Assembly (NCBI GenBank): GCA_964408125.1
Contig: CAYOYC010000013.1
Location: 1 to 19,040, forward strand
DNA length: 19,040 nucleotides
Source of the DNA: CABMGO01 sp964408125
GTDB lineage: Archaea; Nanobdellota; Nanobdellia; Pacearchaeales; GW2011-AR1
Direction of reading: 5' to 3'
Shown here: positions 6,175 through 13,212 of the stretch, piece after piece
Numbering within the stretch: position 1 is the stretch's first letter
Layout of the letters: each line of letters opens with the position of its first letter
Translations under genes and position numbers: made by a program
Notes under the pieces: generated by a model
Database searches by the model: none
What the model was told of the DNA's origin: nothing
Seen by the model: the letters and a program-made list of their open reading frames with translations, nothing else

Positions 6175-6798
6175 ATGAAGAAAAATAATTTATTGATTTC
6201 GTCTTTAATATTTTTAGTTCTATTTGCCCTAATCGCCATAAATCTCAACACGCAATTTTTAATTAATCTAGATAACTCAATGGCTCTATTTTCCGCAACC
6301 CATCAAACAAACTTTTTACAGACCTCCTCATTGATAATAAACACCCTTTTTGAACCTACTTACATAATTATACTTTTAACTATAATCTCCATTATTTTAT
6401 GGATATATAAAAAGAAAACATATTCAATTTTATTACTTCTGACATCTGCAGCAGGCGGAATATTAATCTATCTTCTAAAATATGCATTTGCCCGTGCAAG
6501 ACCAATAAGTTCTTTAATCGTAGATTCTGGATTCTCATTCCCAAGCGGACACACCCTAATTTCTACAATTCTATTCGGAATATTAATATTTTTGTCTCTT
6601 AGAATAAAATCACAACTAAAGAAAATAGTTTCAATTATAATCTGTATTTCGGGAATGGCAATAGTAGGACTAGGCAGAGTTTATCTTAACGTTCACTGGT
6701 TTTCAGACGTAATCGCAAGCTATTGTCTTGGATTATTCTTAGTATTCGGAGCTTTATGCCTATACGATTTCTTAAAGATTAAACATATAAATAATTAA
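6175..6798 (+). CDS. PAP2-family membrane phosphatase
   Basis: A 207-residue integral membrane phosphatase of the phosphatidic acid phosphatase type 2 superfamily. All three signature motifs are intact: Lys102-x6-Arg109-Pro110 (KYAFARARP), Pro123-Ser-Gly-His126 (FPSGHT), and Arg168-x5-His174-x3-Asp178 (GRVYLNVHWFSD). About six hydrophobic helices are visible, the first at residues 6-24. Such enzymes remove phosphate from lipid phosphates, for example polyprenyl diphosphate carriers or archaeal lipid intermediates. The substrate here is unknown. catttaataat at 6144-6154 is centred about 26 bp before the ATG, giving a leaderless transcript. It is followed 24 bp later by the Nudix gene with its own TATA. 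Confidence 0.92.
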   Translation: MKKNNLLISSLIFLVLFALIAINLNTQFLINLDNSMALFSATHQTNFLQTSSLIINTLFEPTYIIILLTIISIILWIYKKKTYSILLLLTSAAGGILIYLLKYAFARARPISSLIVDSGFSFPSGHTLISTILFGILIFLSLRIKSQLKKIVSIIICISGMAIVGLGRVYLNVHWFSDVIASYCLGLFLVFGALCLYDFLKIKHINN

Positions 6799-6822
6799 AA
6801 ACCCACAACAGCATCTTATTTT

Positions 6823-7326
6823 ATGGCAGACAGACCAATAAAACATGGTATTTTATGCTATGCAACATATGGCAACCATGTACCAATGATTTTAAGAGAT
6901 CACGATCTAACTGATTTTCACTACCAAAAATATGTAGCCCCCGGTGGAAAGCTAGAAGATGGAGAAACTTTAGAAGAATGCGCAAAAAGAGAAGTTTTGG
7001 AAGAACTTGGAGTTGGATTAAGAACAATCAGAAGATTCGGAACAGTATTTTTTAACAACAACGAAAGAACATTTAACGGAAAACTCAAACCATGGGACTT
7101 TGAAGTAGAAATATACACTGGAGAACTAACCGCACTGCCAACGAACACAAAAACCGATAATGGAGACACGATAGAAATACATTCCCCAGAACAAATACCA
7201 AAACTTCCACAACACGAATGCGATTTAGAAATACTTAGATTAATTAGAGAAGGAAGAGTATTCTCAAGGGTAGAATTTATACACAACGAAGAAAAGCTAC
7301 GAAGAATGATTATAGATTATAACTAA
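6823..7326 (+). CDS. Nudix hydrolase
   Basis: A 167-residue Nudix pyrophosphohydrolase. The Nudix box is complete at residues 42-64: Gly42-x5-Glu48-x7-Arg56-Glu57-Val58-x-Glu60-Glu61-x-Gly63-Val64. The preceding YQKYVAPGGK strand and the overall layout resemble MutT/MTH1-type enzymes that cleave oxidised or non-canonical nucleotides. Substrate assignment is inference. The TATA-like ataattaaaa at 6791-6800 sits about 25 bp before the ATG. The last codons overlap by 4 bp the 3' end of the convergent thermonuclease gene on the minus strand. Confidence 0.92.
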   Translation: MADRPIKHGILCYATYGNHVPMILRDHDLTDFHYQKYVAPGGKLEDGETLEECAKREVLEELGVGLRTIRRFGTVFFNNNERTFNGKLKPWDFEVEIYTGELTALPTNTKTDNGDTIEIHSPEQIPKLPQHECDLEILRLIREGRVFSRVEFIHNEEKLRRMIIDYN

Positions 7327-8039
7327 TATCTCTCAAAAACCAATAACCCAGACTTATCCCAAACATATAATGAATCTCCCGCGTCATTAAAAATACAAGA
7401 ATAGTTTTTAGAAAACGTTCCCGTCTTAATCAGCACATGCTCTATGTGCGTCGCATCATCTTTTATTGAAACATTTAATGTTTTACACGAATTCTCTAAT
7501 ATAATTCTCTCTCTATTTGTGCACCTCTTGCCATCTTCTAAATATTTTAACTCAGTTAAAACCAAACAACCAAAATTAGAAGATTTCTTCCATATCCCAA
7601 TTCCAGAATCCATAGCCGTCTTCTCCGCTTTCGTTAATCTAACTGTATATTCATCTTTATCATAAATATAAAGAGACGCAAACCCACCCCGCAGTAGCTC
7701 TTCATTTAATAACTTCCCATTATAAAAAACATACCCTAGGGACCTACCATATTTATCTTTTTCTGAAATTTTAACCTTAACAGTCTTATTCTCCACACCC
7801 TTCATAAATGCGATTGCTTCATCTGCATAGAATTCTTTCTTTTCAGGTGTATTTATTCCCAAGAACCTCACCTTCTCCCCATTATCTAAAACAATAGTAT
7901 CTCCATCTATAACCCTCTCAACAACAGCTGTTATTTCTTTGACCGAATCCCCCGTAATTACAGGAGTATCAATATAAATATAATACAAAACTCCGCTAAG
8001 AATAAATACCAAAAACACTATTAGTCCTCTCCTTTTCAT
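7323..8039 (-). CDS. Secreted thermonuclease with C-terminal lamin-tail-like domain
   Basis: A 238-residue protein. Residues 5-24 form an uncleaved or signal-anchor helix after MKRRG. Residues 35-155 are a staphylococcal-nuclease-like domain: RVIDGDTIVL with Asp45/Asp47, Arg58 in VRFLGI, Glu66 in NTPEKKE, and Arg99 in DKYGRSLGYV. These match the Ca-binding and catalytic residues of the family. Residues 158-238 resemble a lamin-tail beta-sandwich (LTELKYLED, RIILENSC, VSIKDD, DSLYVWDKSGLLVFERY), a domain often attached to secreted nucleases. It probably degrades extracellular or surface DNA/RNA, a plausible nucleotide source for an organism with nucleoside-salvage RuBisCO. The ATG is about 25 bp from a TATA box at 8059-8069. 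Confidence 0.88.
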   Translation of the reverse strand: MKRRGLIVFLVFILSGVLYYIYIDTPVITGDSVKEITAVVERVIDGDTIVLDNGEKVRFLGINTPEKKEFYADEAIAFMKGVENKTVKVKISEKDKYGRSLGYVFYNGKLLNEELLRGGFASLYIYDKDEYTVRLTKAEKTAMDSGIGIWKKSSNFGCLVLTELKYLEDGKRCTNRERIILENSCKTLNVSIKDDATHIEHVLIKTGTFSKNYSCIFNDAGDSLYVWDKSGLLVFERY

Positions 8040-8058
8040 GATTTATTTAAATTAGTAA

Positions 8059-8069
8059 TCTTTAAAAAG
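8059..8069. promoter_or_regulatory. Shared divergent TATA element (thermonuclease / uS10)
   Basis: tctttaaaaag reads as a TATA box on both strands. It is about 25 bp upstream of the minus-strand thermonuclease ATG at 8039. On the plus strand it predicts a start near 8090, about 30 nt ahead of the uS10 ATG. No other good plus-strand TATA is seen in the 82-bp divergent gap. Confidence 0.45.
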
Positions 8070-8121
8070 CTACTTTTTTTCATGTAATTACTTCACAAAT
8101 GAATAGTTTGTGATGCCCTAT

Positions 8122-8430
8122 ATGTCAAAGGTAAGAATAAAACTGCAAAGCGTAGATATACAAAAACTAAACGAAGTAATTGAAAATATAAAGATGATTG
8201 CTTCAAATGCTGGCGTAATTGTTTCTGGACCTATTCCATTGCCTACATCTAGAATGAAAATTACTACGAGAAAATCTCCTTGCGGTGATGGTACTGCTAC
8301 TTTTGACAATTTTGAGATGAGAATACACAAAAGAGTTCTAGACTTACCTTCAAACGACAAAGTTCTTCATAGCATTATGAGAATACAGATTCCAAGAACA
8401 GTTTCTATTAAGATTGAAATGTTAGATTAA
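8122..8430 (+). CDS. rps10: Small ribosomal subunit protein uS10
   Basis: A 102-residue archaeal-type uS10. It is recognised by MSKVRIKLQS at the start, SGPIPLPTSRMKITTRKSP in the middle, GTATFDNFEMRIHKR, and the closing MRIQIPRTVSIKIEML. I start at the ATG at 8122 and not the in-frame GTG at 8110 or ATG at 8113. The first gives the usual N-terminus, and gtgat at 8110-8114 then serves as a Shine-Dalgarno sequence 7 nt upstream. In many archaea the gene lies beside elongation factor 1-alpha. Here it is separate, between unrelated genes, as is common in reduced genomes. Confidence 0.95.
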   Translation: MSKVRIKLQSVDIQKLNEVIENIKMIASNAGVIVSGPIPLPTSRMKITTRKSPCGDGTATFDNFEMRIHKRVLDLPSNDKVLHSIMRIQIPRTVSIKIEMLD

Positions 8431-8478
8431 TTCTAGAGATGATCGTAAAGAATAACGTTAGAATTCTATAAAATAAGA

Positions 8479-8736
8479 ATGAAACCATACAAACTATATC
8501 AATATATTGAAAGAGAGTGGGACTTGCGTTTAAGTGGTGCAGAAAAAATGCTTTTGAGACAAGCATTATCCGACGTGAATCCAAATGATTCTCTAATTAC
8601 TGGAAGATTGGTACTAGAACGCTTCAGATTTGATTCTACTTCTTTTAAAGACTGGCAAAAGATTGTAAACGAAAGTTACCAAGGGGCAATTTCAGAATAT
8701 GAATTTCGCGGAAAACAAAGAAAATCTAGCAACTAA
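8479..8736 (+). CDS. Small hypothetical protein, 85 aa
   Basis: I do not recognise this protein. It is hydrophilic and probably mostly helical, with many Arg and aromatic residues (LYQYIEREWDLRLSGAEKMLL near the start, then ITGRLVLERFRFDSTSFKDW). There is no membrane segment or Cys motif. It begins 48 bp after uS10 and its end overlaps the convergent AlkD-like gene by 4 bp. A TATA-like attctataaaa at 8463-8473 is too close to the ATG to drive a leaderless message. It is therefore either co-transcribed with uS10 or begins further in, for example at codon 24. The clean frame and lack of competing frames support a real gene. Confidence 0.55.
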   Translation: MKPYKLYQYIEREWDLRLSGAEKMLLRQALSDVNPNDSLITGRLVLERFRFDSTSFKDWQKIVNESYQGAISEYEFRGKQRKSSN

Positions 8737-9437
8737 ATCTCTCCATTCAAATACTTCAATCGTAATTCTTCATTAAACTTCTCAATCGCATATCTCAACA
8801 TCGTCCTCGGCATCTGCTTATAATATTTATTCAAAAAATCTTCTTCGACTTTCTGATCTCTCTTCCCAATCTCACGCAACATCCAACCAACAGCCTTATG
8901 AATTAAATCATGTTTATCATTCAATAATATCTCCGCAATTCTTAACGAATCACCAAACTCTCTTCTTGCAATAAACGCAAACGTAGCAAGAACCGATATT
9001 CTTCGTTCCCAAAGATTATTTGACTTAACCAATTTATACAGAACATCACGTTTCTTATCAGTTAAATACGCTCCCACAATTCTCGGAGTCGTAACATCTA
9101 CCAAATCCCAATTATTGATATTCTCAGTATTTCTCAAATATAAATCAAAAATATCTTTTCTCTGTTCACTATTTTTCTCAAATTTCTTAACAAGAATAAA
9201 TAAAGACGTTAATCTTTCCTCGTGAAATTTAGAACTCAATAACTCCTCGGCTTCTTTCAGTGTTATTTCTTTCCAATATCGTTTTACCAACTCTCTTTGC
9301 TGCGGGACCATAATTCCCAAAAAAACATCACCCTCGGCATATTCCCCCTTACCGGTTTTAAAAAATCGCTGAAGAAGTTTAGCCTTTTCTGAATTAGCCA
9401 ATTTTTTTAATTCTTTACGAAGTTCTAATATTGACAT
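8733..9437 (-). CDS. AlkD-like DNA alkylation repair glycosylase
   Basis: A 234-residue all-helical, HEAT-like-repeat protein of the DNA alkylation repair family. Key positions match Bacillus cereus AlkD as I recall it: Trp110 and Asp111/Asp114 in NNWDLVDVT, Trp143 and Arg145/146 in NLWERRISVL, and Trp185 in HKAVGWMLREIGKRD. Family members excise bulky or cationic alkylated bases such as N3- and N7-alkylpurines without base flipping. The length fits the family. Its ATG lies about 26 bp from a TATA box at 9459-9467 that also sits correctly for tRNA-Ser on the other strand. Confidence 0.9.
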   Translation of the reverse strand: MSILELRKELKKLANSEKAKLLQRFFKTGKGEYAEGDVFLGIMVPQQRELVKRYWKEITLKEAEELLSSKFHEERLTSLFILVKKFEKNSEQRKDIFDLYLRNTENINNWDLVDVTTPRIVGAYLTDKKRDVLYKLVKSNNLWERRISVLATFAFIARREFGDSLRIAEILLNDKHDLIHKAVGWMLREIGKRDQKVEEDFLNKYYKQMPRTMLRYAIEKFNEELRLKYLNGEI

Positions 9438-9458
9438 ACGCTATTGGGGCAACAAACC

Positions 9459-9467
9459 TTTTTAAAT
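9459..9467. promoter_or_regulatory. Shared divergent TATA element (AlkD-like / tRNA-Ser)
   Basis: tttttaaat is TATA-like on both strands. Its centre is about 26 bp from the AlkD-like ATG (9437, minus) and about 29 bp from the first base of tRNA-Ser (9492, plus). No other TATA-like element fits either gene in the 54-bp gap. Confidence 0.55.
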
Positions 9468-9491
9468 GTTCAAACTCTGCAAATAACATAA

Positions 9492-9574
9492 GCCAACATC
9501 GCATAGTGGTATTGCACGAGGTTGCTAACCTCGGCCTCTCACGGGGCCCCAGGGTTCGATTCCCTGTGTTGGCG
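9492..9574 (+). tRNA. tRNA-Ser (GCT)
   Basis: An 83-nt type II tRNA. The acceptor stem is GCCAACA/TGTTGGC with discriminator G, and the 3-bp D stem is GCA/TGC with TGG in the loop. The anticodon stem CGAGG/CCTCG holds the loop TTGCTAA, giving anticodon GCT (Ser, AGC/AGU). A long variable arm GCCTC-TCAC-GGGGC follows. The T stem CAGGG/CCCTG has a canonical TTCGATT loop. No CCA is encoded and there is no intron. The D and T loops are canonical, unlike those of tRNA-Asp in this window. Confidence 0.96.
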
Positions 9575-9612
9575 TTCAAAACCCTTAAAAACAACAAAAC
9601 CCTAAAAAAAGA

Positions 9613-10821
9613 ATGACGAGAAAAGAAGATAAAAAGAATATCTATTTATTGGGTGGTTCTAGTATGTTTAATGACATGGGAAGTGAAATGATCTCCCCTA
9701 TTCTACCATTTTTCATAAGTGCTCTAGGTGGTGGTGGTATTGCCATCGGTTTAATTAGTGGACTAAGAGAAGGACTTTCAAGTCTTTTAAAATTATTTGG
9801 GGGATGGTTCTCAGATAGAATAGGTAAAAGAAAAGAAATAATATTTTTCGGATATTTAGCATCAACAATACTTAAACTCCTGATAGGTCTTGCAAAATCA
9901 GCAAATCAAGTTATAGCCTTTGTTTCACTTGAACGAATTGGAAAAATTAGAGACCCACCAAGAGATGCAATAATATCTCAAATGAAAATACGAAAAGGTG
10001 ATGGGTTTGGCCTACATCAAATGTTTGATAGTTTAGGTGGTTTTTTAGGGACAGTGGCTGTAATTTTGATATTCTGGCTTCTAAAGTGGGATTTTAGAAC
10101 AATAGTACTCGTTGCCGGGGGAATCGCATCTCTTTCACTCATACCTCTTTTCTTTGTAAAGGATAAAAAAATAGATCCAATAAAAAGAAATATGGCTGAT
10201 AGTATATATAATTTAGATAAAAAACTAAAAAAGATAATTTACATCCTAGCAATATTTTCAATCGCAAACTTTGGACTTTATATGTTTGTTTTATTAAAAG
10301 CAAAATCAGCTATTGGTGGAGAAATTATTCCCCTAGCGCTTTATGCCTTCTTCGGACTAATATGCGCACTAGGCTCAAGACCCTTTGGAAGACTATCTGA
10401 TAAAATAGGCAGAAAAAGAACATTATTCCTCGGCTACATTTTATTCATAATAGTTTGTTTCGGATTTGCGATAACAACTAAGATAACAACTATTGGAATA
10501 CTATTTGGGCTTTATGGAATTACCTTCGCAATGACCGATCCAGTTCAAAGGGCGATGATAGCTGATTTATCTGGAAGAGAAAAGGGTACTGCAATGGGCT
10601 ATTTCCACTTTATAAGAGGAATGGCTGTAATAATTGGTGGATTAATTGCTGGATTTATATGGAATTTCAACCAAAACGCTATGTTCTTTTACCTATCTGG
10701 ACTAGGACTAATAGCACTATTTTCATTATATGGTACCAAGAAAACAATACACAAAATATTCCACTCTGAAAAAGAAATAACTCAAGCTGCGAAATCAATA
10801 TGGGAGAAACATTACAAATGA
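9613..10821 (+). CDS. Major facilitator superfamily transporter
   Basis: A 402-residue, 12-helix MFS transporter. Motif A appears in both halves (GGWFSDRIGKRKE at about 63-75 and GRLSDKIGRKRTL at 259-271). Asn20-Asp21 near SEMISPILPFF and ERIGKIRDPPRDA at about 107-119 match a prokaryotic MFS subfamily whose typical form is DRIGKGIR-x-PRDA. The substrate is unknown. The ATG is 39 bp after tRNA-Ser with its own TATA-like box (cccttaaaaac, 9581-9591). Its TGA overlaps the ATG of the hydrogenase-like gene (ATGA), so the two are probably translated together. A role in exporting fermentation acids would fit the context but is speculation. Confidence 0.9.
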   Translation: MTRKEDKKNIYLLGGSSMFNDMGSEMISPILPFFISALGGGGIAIGLISGLREGLSSLLKLFGGWFSDRIGKRKEIIFFGYLASTILKLLIGLAKSANQVIAFVSLERIGKIRDPPRDAIISQMKIRKGDGFGLHQMFDSLGGFLGTVAVILIFWLLKWDFRTIVLVAGGIASLSLIPLFFVKDKKIDPIKRNMADSIYNLDKKLKKIIYILAIFSIANFGLYMFVLLKAKSAIGGEIIPLALYAFFGLICALGSRPFGRLSDKIGRKRTLFLGYILFIIVCFGFAITTKITTIGILFGLYGITFAMTDPVQRAMIADLSGREKGTAMGYFHFIRGMAVIIGGLIAGFIWNFNQNAMFFYLSGLGLIALFSLYGTKKTIHKIFHSEKEITQAAKSIWEKHYK

Positions 10822-11660
10822 AAGACGATATTCAAAAAATACTGAAAAAACAAAAATGTATAGCATTGCTCGCTCCGAGCTTCATTGCAGAATTTGATTA
10901 CCCAGAAATTATCATCTCTCTAAAAAAACTCGGTTTCTCAAAAGTAACAGAACTAACCTTCGGGGCAAAAATGGTAAACAGAGAATATCATAAAATATTA
11001 AACGAAAACAAATTTTTCATTTCGACAGCCTGCCCCGGAATTACTTATTTCATAGAAGCAAATTATCCGCAATATAAAAATAATCTGGTAAAGGTAGACA
11101 GCCCCATGATCGCAACCGCAAAAATATGTAAAAAGAATTTTCCAAAATATAAAAGAATCTTTATTTCTCCCTGTAGTTTCAAAAAACAAGAGGCAGAATC
11201 CTCTAAGTATATAGATTATGTAATAGATTATCAACAACTCAAACAATTATTTATAAAAAATAAAATCTCTAACAAAAAAACACCAAACGGAAAGATAGAG
11301 GCATTCGATTGTTTATACAACGACTATACCAAGATTTATCCAGTCGCAGGTGGACTAAGTAAAACTGCACACCTCAAGGGTGTACTCAAGAAAAACGAAA
11401 TAAAAATAATAGATGGAGTAGATAAGGTAAAGAAATATCTAGATAATTACGCAAAACATCCCGACAAAAGAATTAGATTTCTTGATATAAACTTCTGCGC
11501 TGGGGGATGCCTTGGCGGACCATTTATCTCTAAAAATAAAACACTTTCTGAAAAGACAAGAAGAATTCAAAACTATATGAAATTCTCGAAAGAAGCATCT
11601 ATCAAAGAAAAAAATAAGGGTTGGATAAAAAAAGCAGAAGGAATTAGTTTTAAAAAATAA
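10818..11660 (+). CDS. Minimal [FeFe]-hydrogenase-like protein (H-cluster domain only)
   Basis: A 280-residue protein matching only the H-cluster domain of [FeFe]-hydrogenases. It opens IALLAPSF and has GFSKVTELTFGAKM. Counting from the ATG at 10818, the motifs are L1 STACPGITYFIE (Cys72), L2 ISPCSFKKQE (Cys119, with Lys122 at the amine-contacting Lys position), and L3 NFCAGGCLGG (Cys227, Cys231). All four H-cluster Cys ligands are therefore present. The L1 proton-relay Cys is Ala (TACP, not TSCCP), and the Met residues before the L2 and L3 cysteines are replaced. There are no N-terminal ferredoxin domains. I chose 10818, not 10800, because it forms an ATGA overlap with the MFS gene and has gggaga 10 nt upstream. 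Very small [FeFe]-hydrogenases have been reported from DPANN archaea. A sensory or Fe-S-assembly role is the alternative. Confidence 0.75.
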   Translation: MKDDIQKILKKQKCIALLAPSFIAEFDYPEIIISLKKLGFSKVTELTFGAKMVNREYHKILNENKFFISTACPGITYFIEANYPQYKNNLVKVDSPMIATAKICKKNFPKYKRIFISPCSFKKQEAESSKYIDYVIDYQQLKQLFIKNKISNKKTPNGKIEAFDCLYNDYTKIYPVAGGLSKTAHLKGVLKKNEIKIIDGVDKVKKYLDNYAKHPDKRIRFLDINFCAGGCLGGPFISKNKTLSEKTRRIQNYMKFSKEASIKEKNKGWIKKAEGISFKK

Positions 11661-11666
11661 CAATCC

Positions 11667-11849
11667 CTATTTCACACTTATCGCTCCAACCGGACAACTA
11701 GATTCAGCTTCTTTCACACACGCAGCATCATCGACCTTCGCTTTCTTAACAACGGATTTACCACCCTTCATTTCAAAAACATCAGAACACAAAGACGCAC
11801 AAGCTCCACATCCTATACATAATTTTTTATCAACTTTAACACTTACCAT
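11667..11849 (-). CDS. Single [4Fe-4S] ferredoxin
   Basis: A 60-residue ferredoxin with one cluster. Ligands are Cys11, Cys14 and Cys17 (CIGCGAC) and Cys52 (SCPVGAI). Cys21 and Cys44 are placed like the extra disulfide pair of Pyrococcus and Thermotoga ferredoxins. Unlike the Pyrococcus protein, position 14 is Cys, so a standard all-Cys cluster is expected. I start at the ATG at 11849 because GGAGGT lies 4 nt upstream; an in-frame TTG at 11861 would sit before it. The gene is downstream of korB with its own TATA at 11881-11889, and tail-to-tail with the hydrogenase-like gene (6 bp apart). It is the obvious electron carrier between KorAB and the hydrogenase. Confidence 0.95.
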   Translation of the reverse strand: MVSVKVDKKLCIGCGACASLCSDVFEMKGGKSVVKKAKVDDAACVKEAESSCPVGAISVK

Positions 11850-11853
11850 TTCA

Positions 11854-11859
11854 ACCTCC
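11854..11859 (-). promoter_or_regulatory. Shine-Dalgarno GGAGGT of ferredoxin
   Basis: A full consensus GGAGGT on the minus strand lies 4 nt before the ATG at 11849 and fixes that start. It lies at the very 5' end of the transcript predicted from the TATA box at 11881-11889. Confidence 0.75.
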
Positions 11860-11880
11860 AAAATAAAGAAAGCCCTATCA

Positions 11881-11889
11881 TTTATAAAT
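11881..11889 (-). promoter_or_regulatory. TATA box of ferredoxin
   Basis: tttataaat on either strand predicts a start near 11860, giving a leader of about 10 nt that just contains the Shine-Dalgarno sequence. Ferredoxin can thus be made independently of the kor operon. Confidence 0.5.
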
Positions 11890-11899
11890 TTTATTGTAA

Positions 11900-12694
11900 C
11901 TAAATCATCTCCTCAATCACGTCTTTCTTAACCTGATAAAAAATCCCCAACGGAATCTTCGTATCTGTCTTTATAGAATTATAATCAAACTCTTCCGCAC
12001 GCTTCATCGCCATTTCAAAATTCGTCTTATCGTGCTTCGCTTCCTGTAAATTATACATCTTTTCTTTATATCCTAAATCATTATGAAAAATAATACAAGG
12101 CTGTATAACTTCAATAAAACAGAATCCTTTATGCTTATGCGCTTCCTCTAGTACCTGCTGAACTTGATTAACATCTGCAAATACTCTCGCAACAAAACTC
12201 GCTCCAGCCCCTAGCATCAACTTTATCGGATTAATCGGTTGTAGTTTCACTCCAAACGGATTTGTCTTGTCTTTGTAGCCTTTTTCAGTCACAGGACTAG
12301 GTTCCGCAATAGTCAACGCAAAAACCTGATTATTATGCACCAAGTATTTTATATCTGAATTATATCTAGCCATATGAATCAAGTGCTCCATTCCTTCCGC
12401 ATAAGCATCCCCATCGCCAGAAAAGCCCAAAACATTCAATTTAGGATTAGCAATTTTCATTCCCAACGCGACCGGCAAAACCCTTCCGTGCAAAGAATTA
12501 ACACCTTGCAAATCTAAATAATCAAATATCTTCGCATGACATCCAATTCCAGACACAATCGCAAAATCATCTTTCTTTTTACCACTTGCAATTTGTTTCT
12601 CCAAAAATTTCTGTACACCCGCAAGTATCATAAAATTAAAACATCCCGGACACCATGTTGGTGCTGTGTTTGTACGAATTGATTTACTACTCAT
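11900..12694 (-). CDS. korB: 2-oxoacid:ferredoxin oxidoreductase, beta subunit
   Basis: The 264-residue thiamine-diphosphate-binding beta subunit. With KorA it decarboxylates a 2-oxoacid to acyl-CoA and reduces ferredoxin. The [4Fe-4S] ligands are Cys15 and Cys18 (WCPGC), Cys52 (GIGCHAK) and Cys200 (VIQPC). This spacing fits the two-subunit Sulfolobus-type enzymes. The diphosphate motif is GDGDAYAEG at 93-101, followed by HNNQVFALT at 120-128. The substrate (pyruvate, 2-oxoglutarate or broad) is not decidable by eye. The start overlaps the GNAT stop (ATGA) and has AAGGTG upstream, so it is an internal gene of the korA operon. korA is separated from it by three other genes. Confidence 0.95.
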   Translation of the reverse strand: MSSKSIRTNTAPTWCPGCFNFMILAGVQKFLEKQIASGKKKDDFAIVSGIGCHAKIFDYLDLQGVNSLHGRVLPVALGMKIANPKLNVLGFSGDGDAYAEGMEHLIHMARYNSDIKYLVHNNQVFALTIAEPSPVTEKGYKDKTNPFGVKLQPINPIKLMLGAGASFVARVFADVNQVQQVLEEAHKHKGFCFIEVIQPCIIFHNDLGYKEKMYNLQEAKHDKTNFEMAMKRAEEFDYNSIKTDTKIPLGIFYQVKKDVIEEMI

Positions 12695-13212
12695 TTTAAC
12701 ACCTTCCCAACAATGTATGTATCGATATATCTTCCGTCGTCAGTCAAAAGAGCTTTCTTTTTTATTCCCTCAATTTCAAAACCAAATTTTTTAGCTAATT
12801 TCCAAGAGGGAACATTTTCAATAGCACATTCGGCCTCTGCTTTTTTGAATCCTTTTTTCTTCGCATATTTTAAAAGTATATTTAATAATTCTGTGGCAAT
12901 TCCTTGTCCTTGATAATCTGGATGAACTCCCCAACCACAATCGATTCTATGTCTAAGCCTTCCAGTTTTTTTAAATGAGCCAGAAATGGAACCAACAACT
13001 TTCTTTAATTTTTTATCTATTGCAAGAAAGACTACTTCTCCCTGCCCCCATTTTTTGTATTTCTCACGCATTTTTGCAATCTTTTCTTTGTTAGGTATTT
13101 TGTTCCCACCATTATACAACCAATTTTTTCTTCTCAGTCCTTCGGCAATCATCTCGGCTGCCCCCTTTTCATCACCTACTTTCGCTTTTCTAATAATTAT
13201 ATTTTCATTCAT
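12691..13212 (-). CDS. GNAT-family N-acetyltransferase
   Basis: A 173-residue GNAT-fold acetyltransferase. The N-terminus IIIRKAKVGDEKGAAEMI is typical of strand 1 and helix 1. The acetyl-CoA pyrophosphate loop is DYQGQGIATELL at about 119-130 (Q-x-x-G-x-G/A), preceded by WGVHPDY. IENVPSWKLAKKFGFEIEG near 146-164 is the usual C-terminal motif of RimI- or small-amine-type enzymes. The substrate is unknown. The gene overlaps both neighbours by 4 bp (ATGA at each end) and has GGGAGG 8 nt before its ATG, so it is firmly part of the kor operon. A link to acyl-CoA metabolism would be inference. Confidence 0.9.
   Translation of the reverse strand: MNENIIIRKAKVGDEKGAAEMIAEGLRRKNWLYNGGNKIPNKEKIAKMREKYKKWGQGEVVFLAIDKKLKKVVGSISGSFKKTGRLRHRIDCGWGVHPDYQGQGIATELLNILLKYAKKKGFKKAEAECAIENVPSWKLAKKFGFEIEGIKKKALLTDDGRYIDTYIVGKVLK

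Noticed and set aside
8110..8121. GTG 8110 or ATG 8113 as the uS10 start.
   Set aside because: ATG 8122 gives the usual uS10 N-terminus and turns gtgat at 8110-8114 into a well-spaced Shine-Dalgarno sequence.
10998..11663. Minus-strand open frames antisense to the hydrogenase-like gene.
   Set aside because: They are Phe/Ile/Cys-rich shadow frames opposite a gene with clear L1-L3 motifs.
11850..11861. TTG 11861 as the ferredoxin start.
   Set aside because: It would place the GGAGGT inside the coding region, and the four extra residues are not typical. ATG 11849 fits both.
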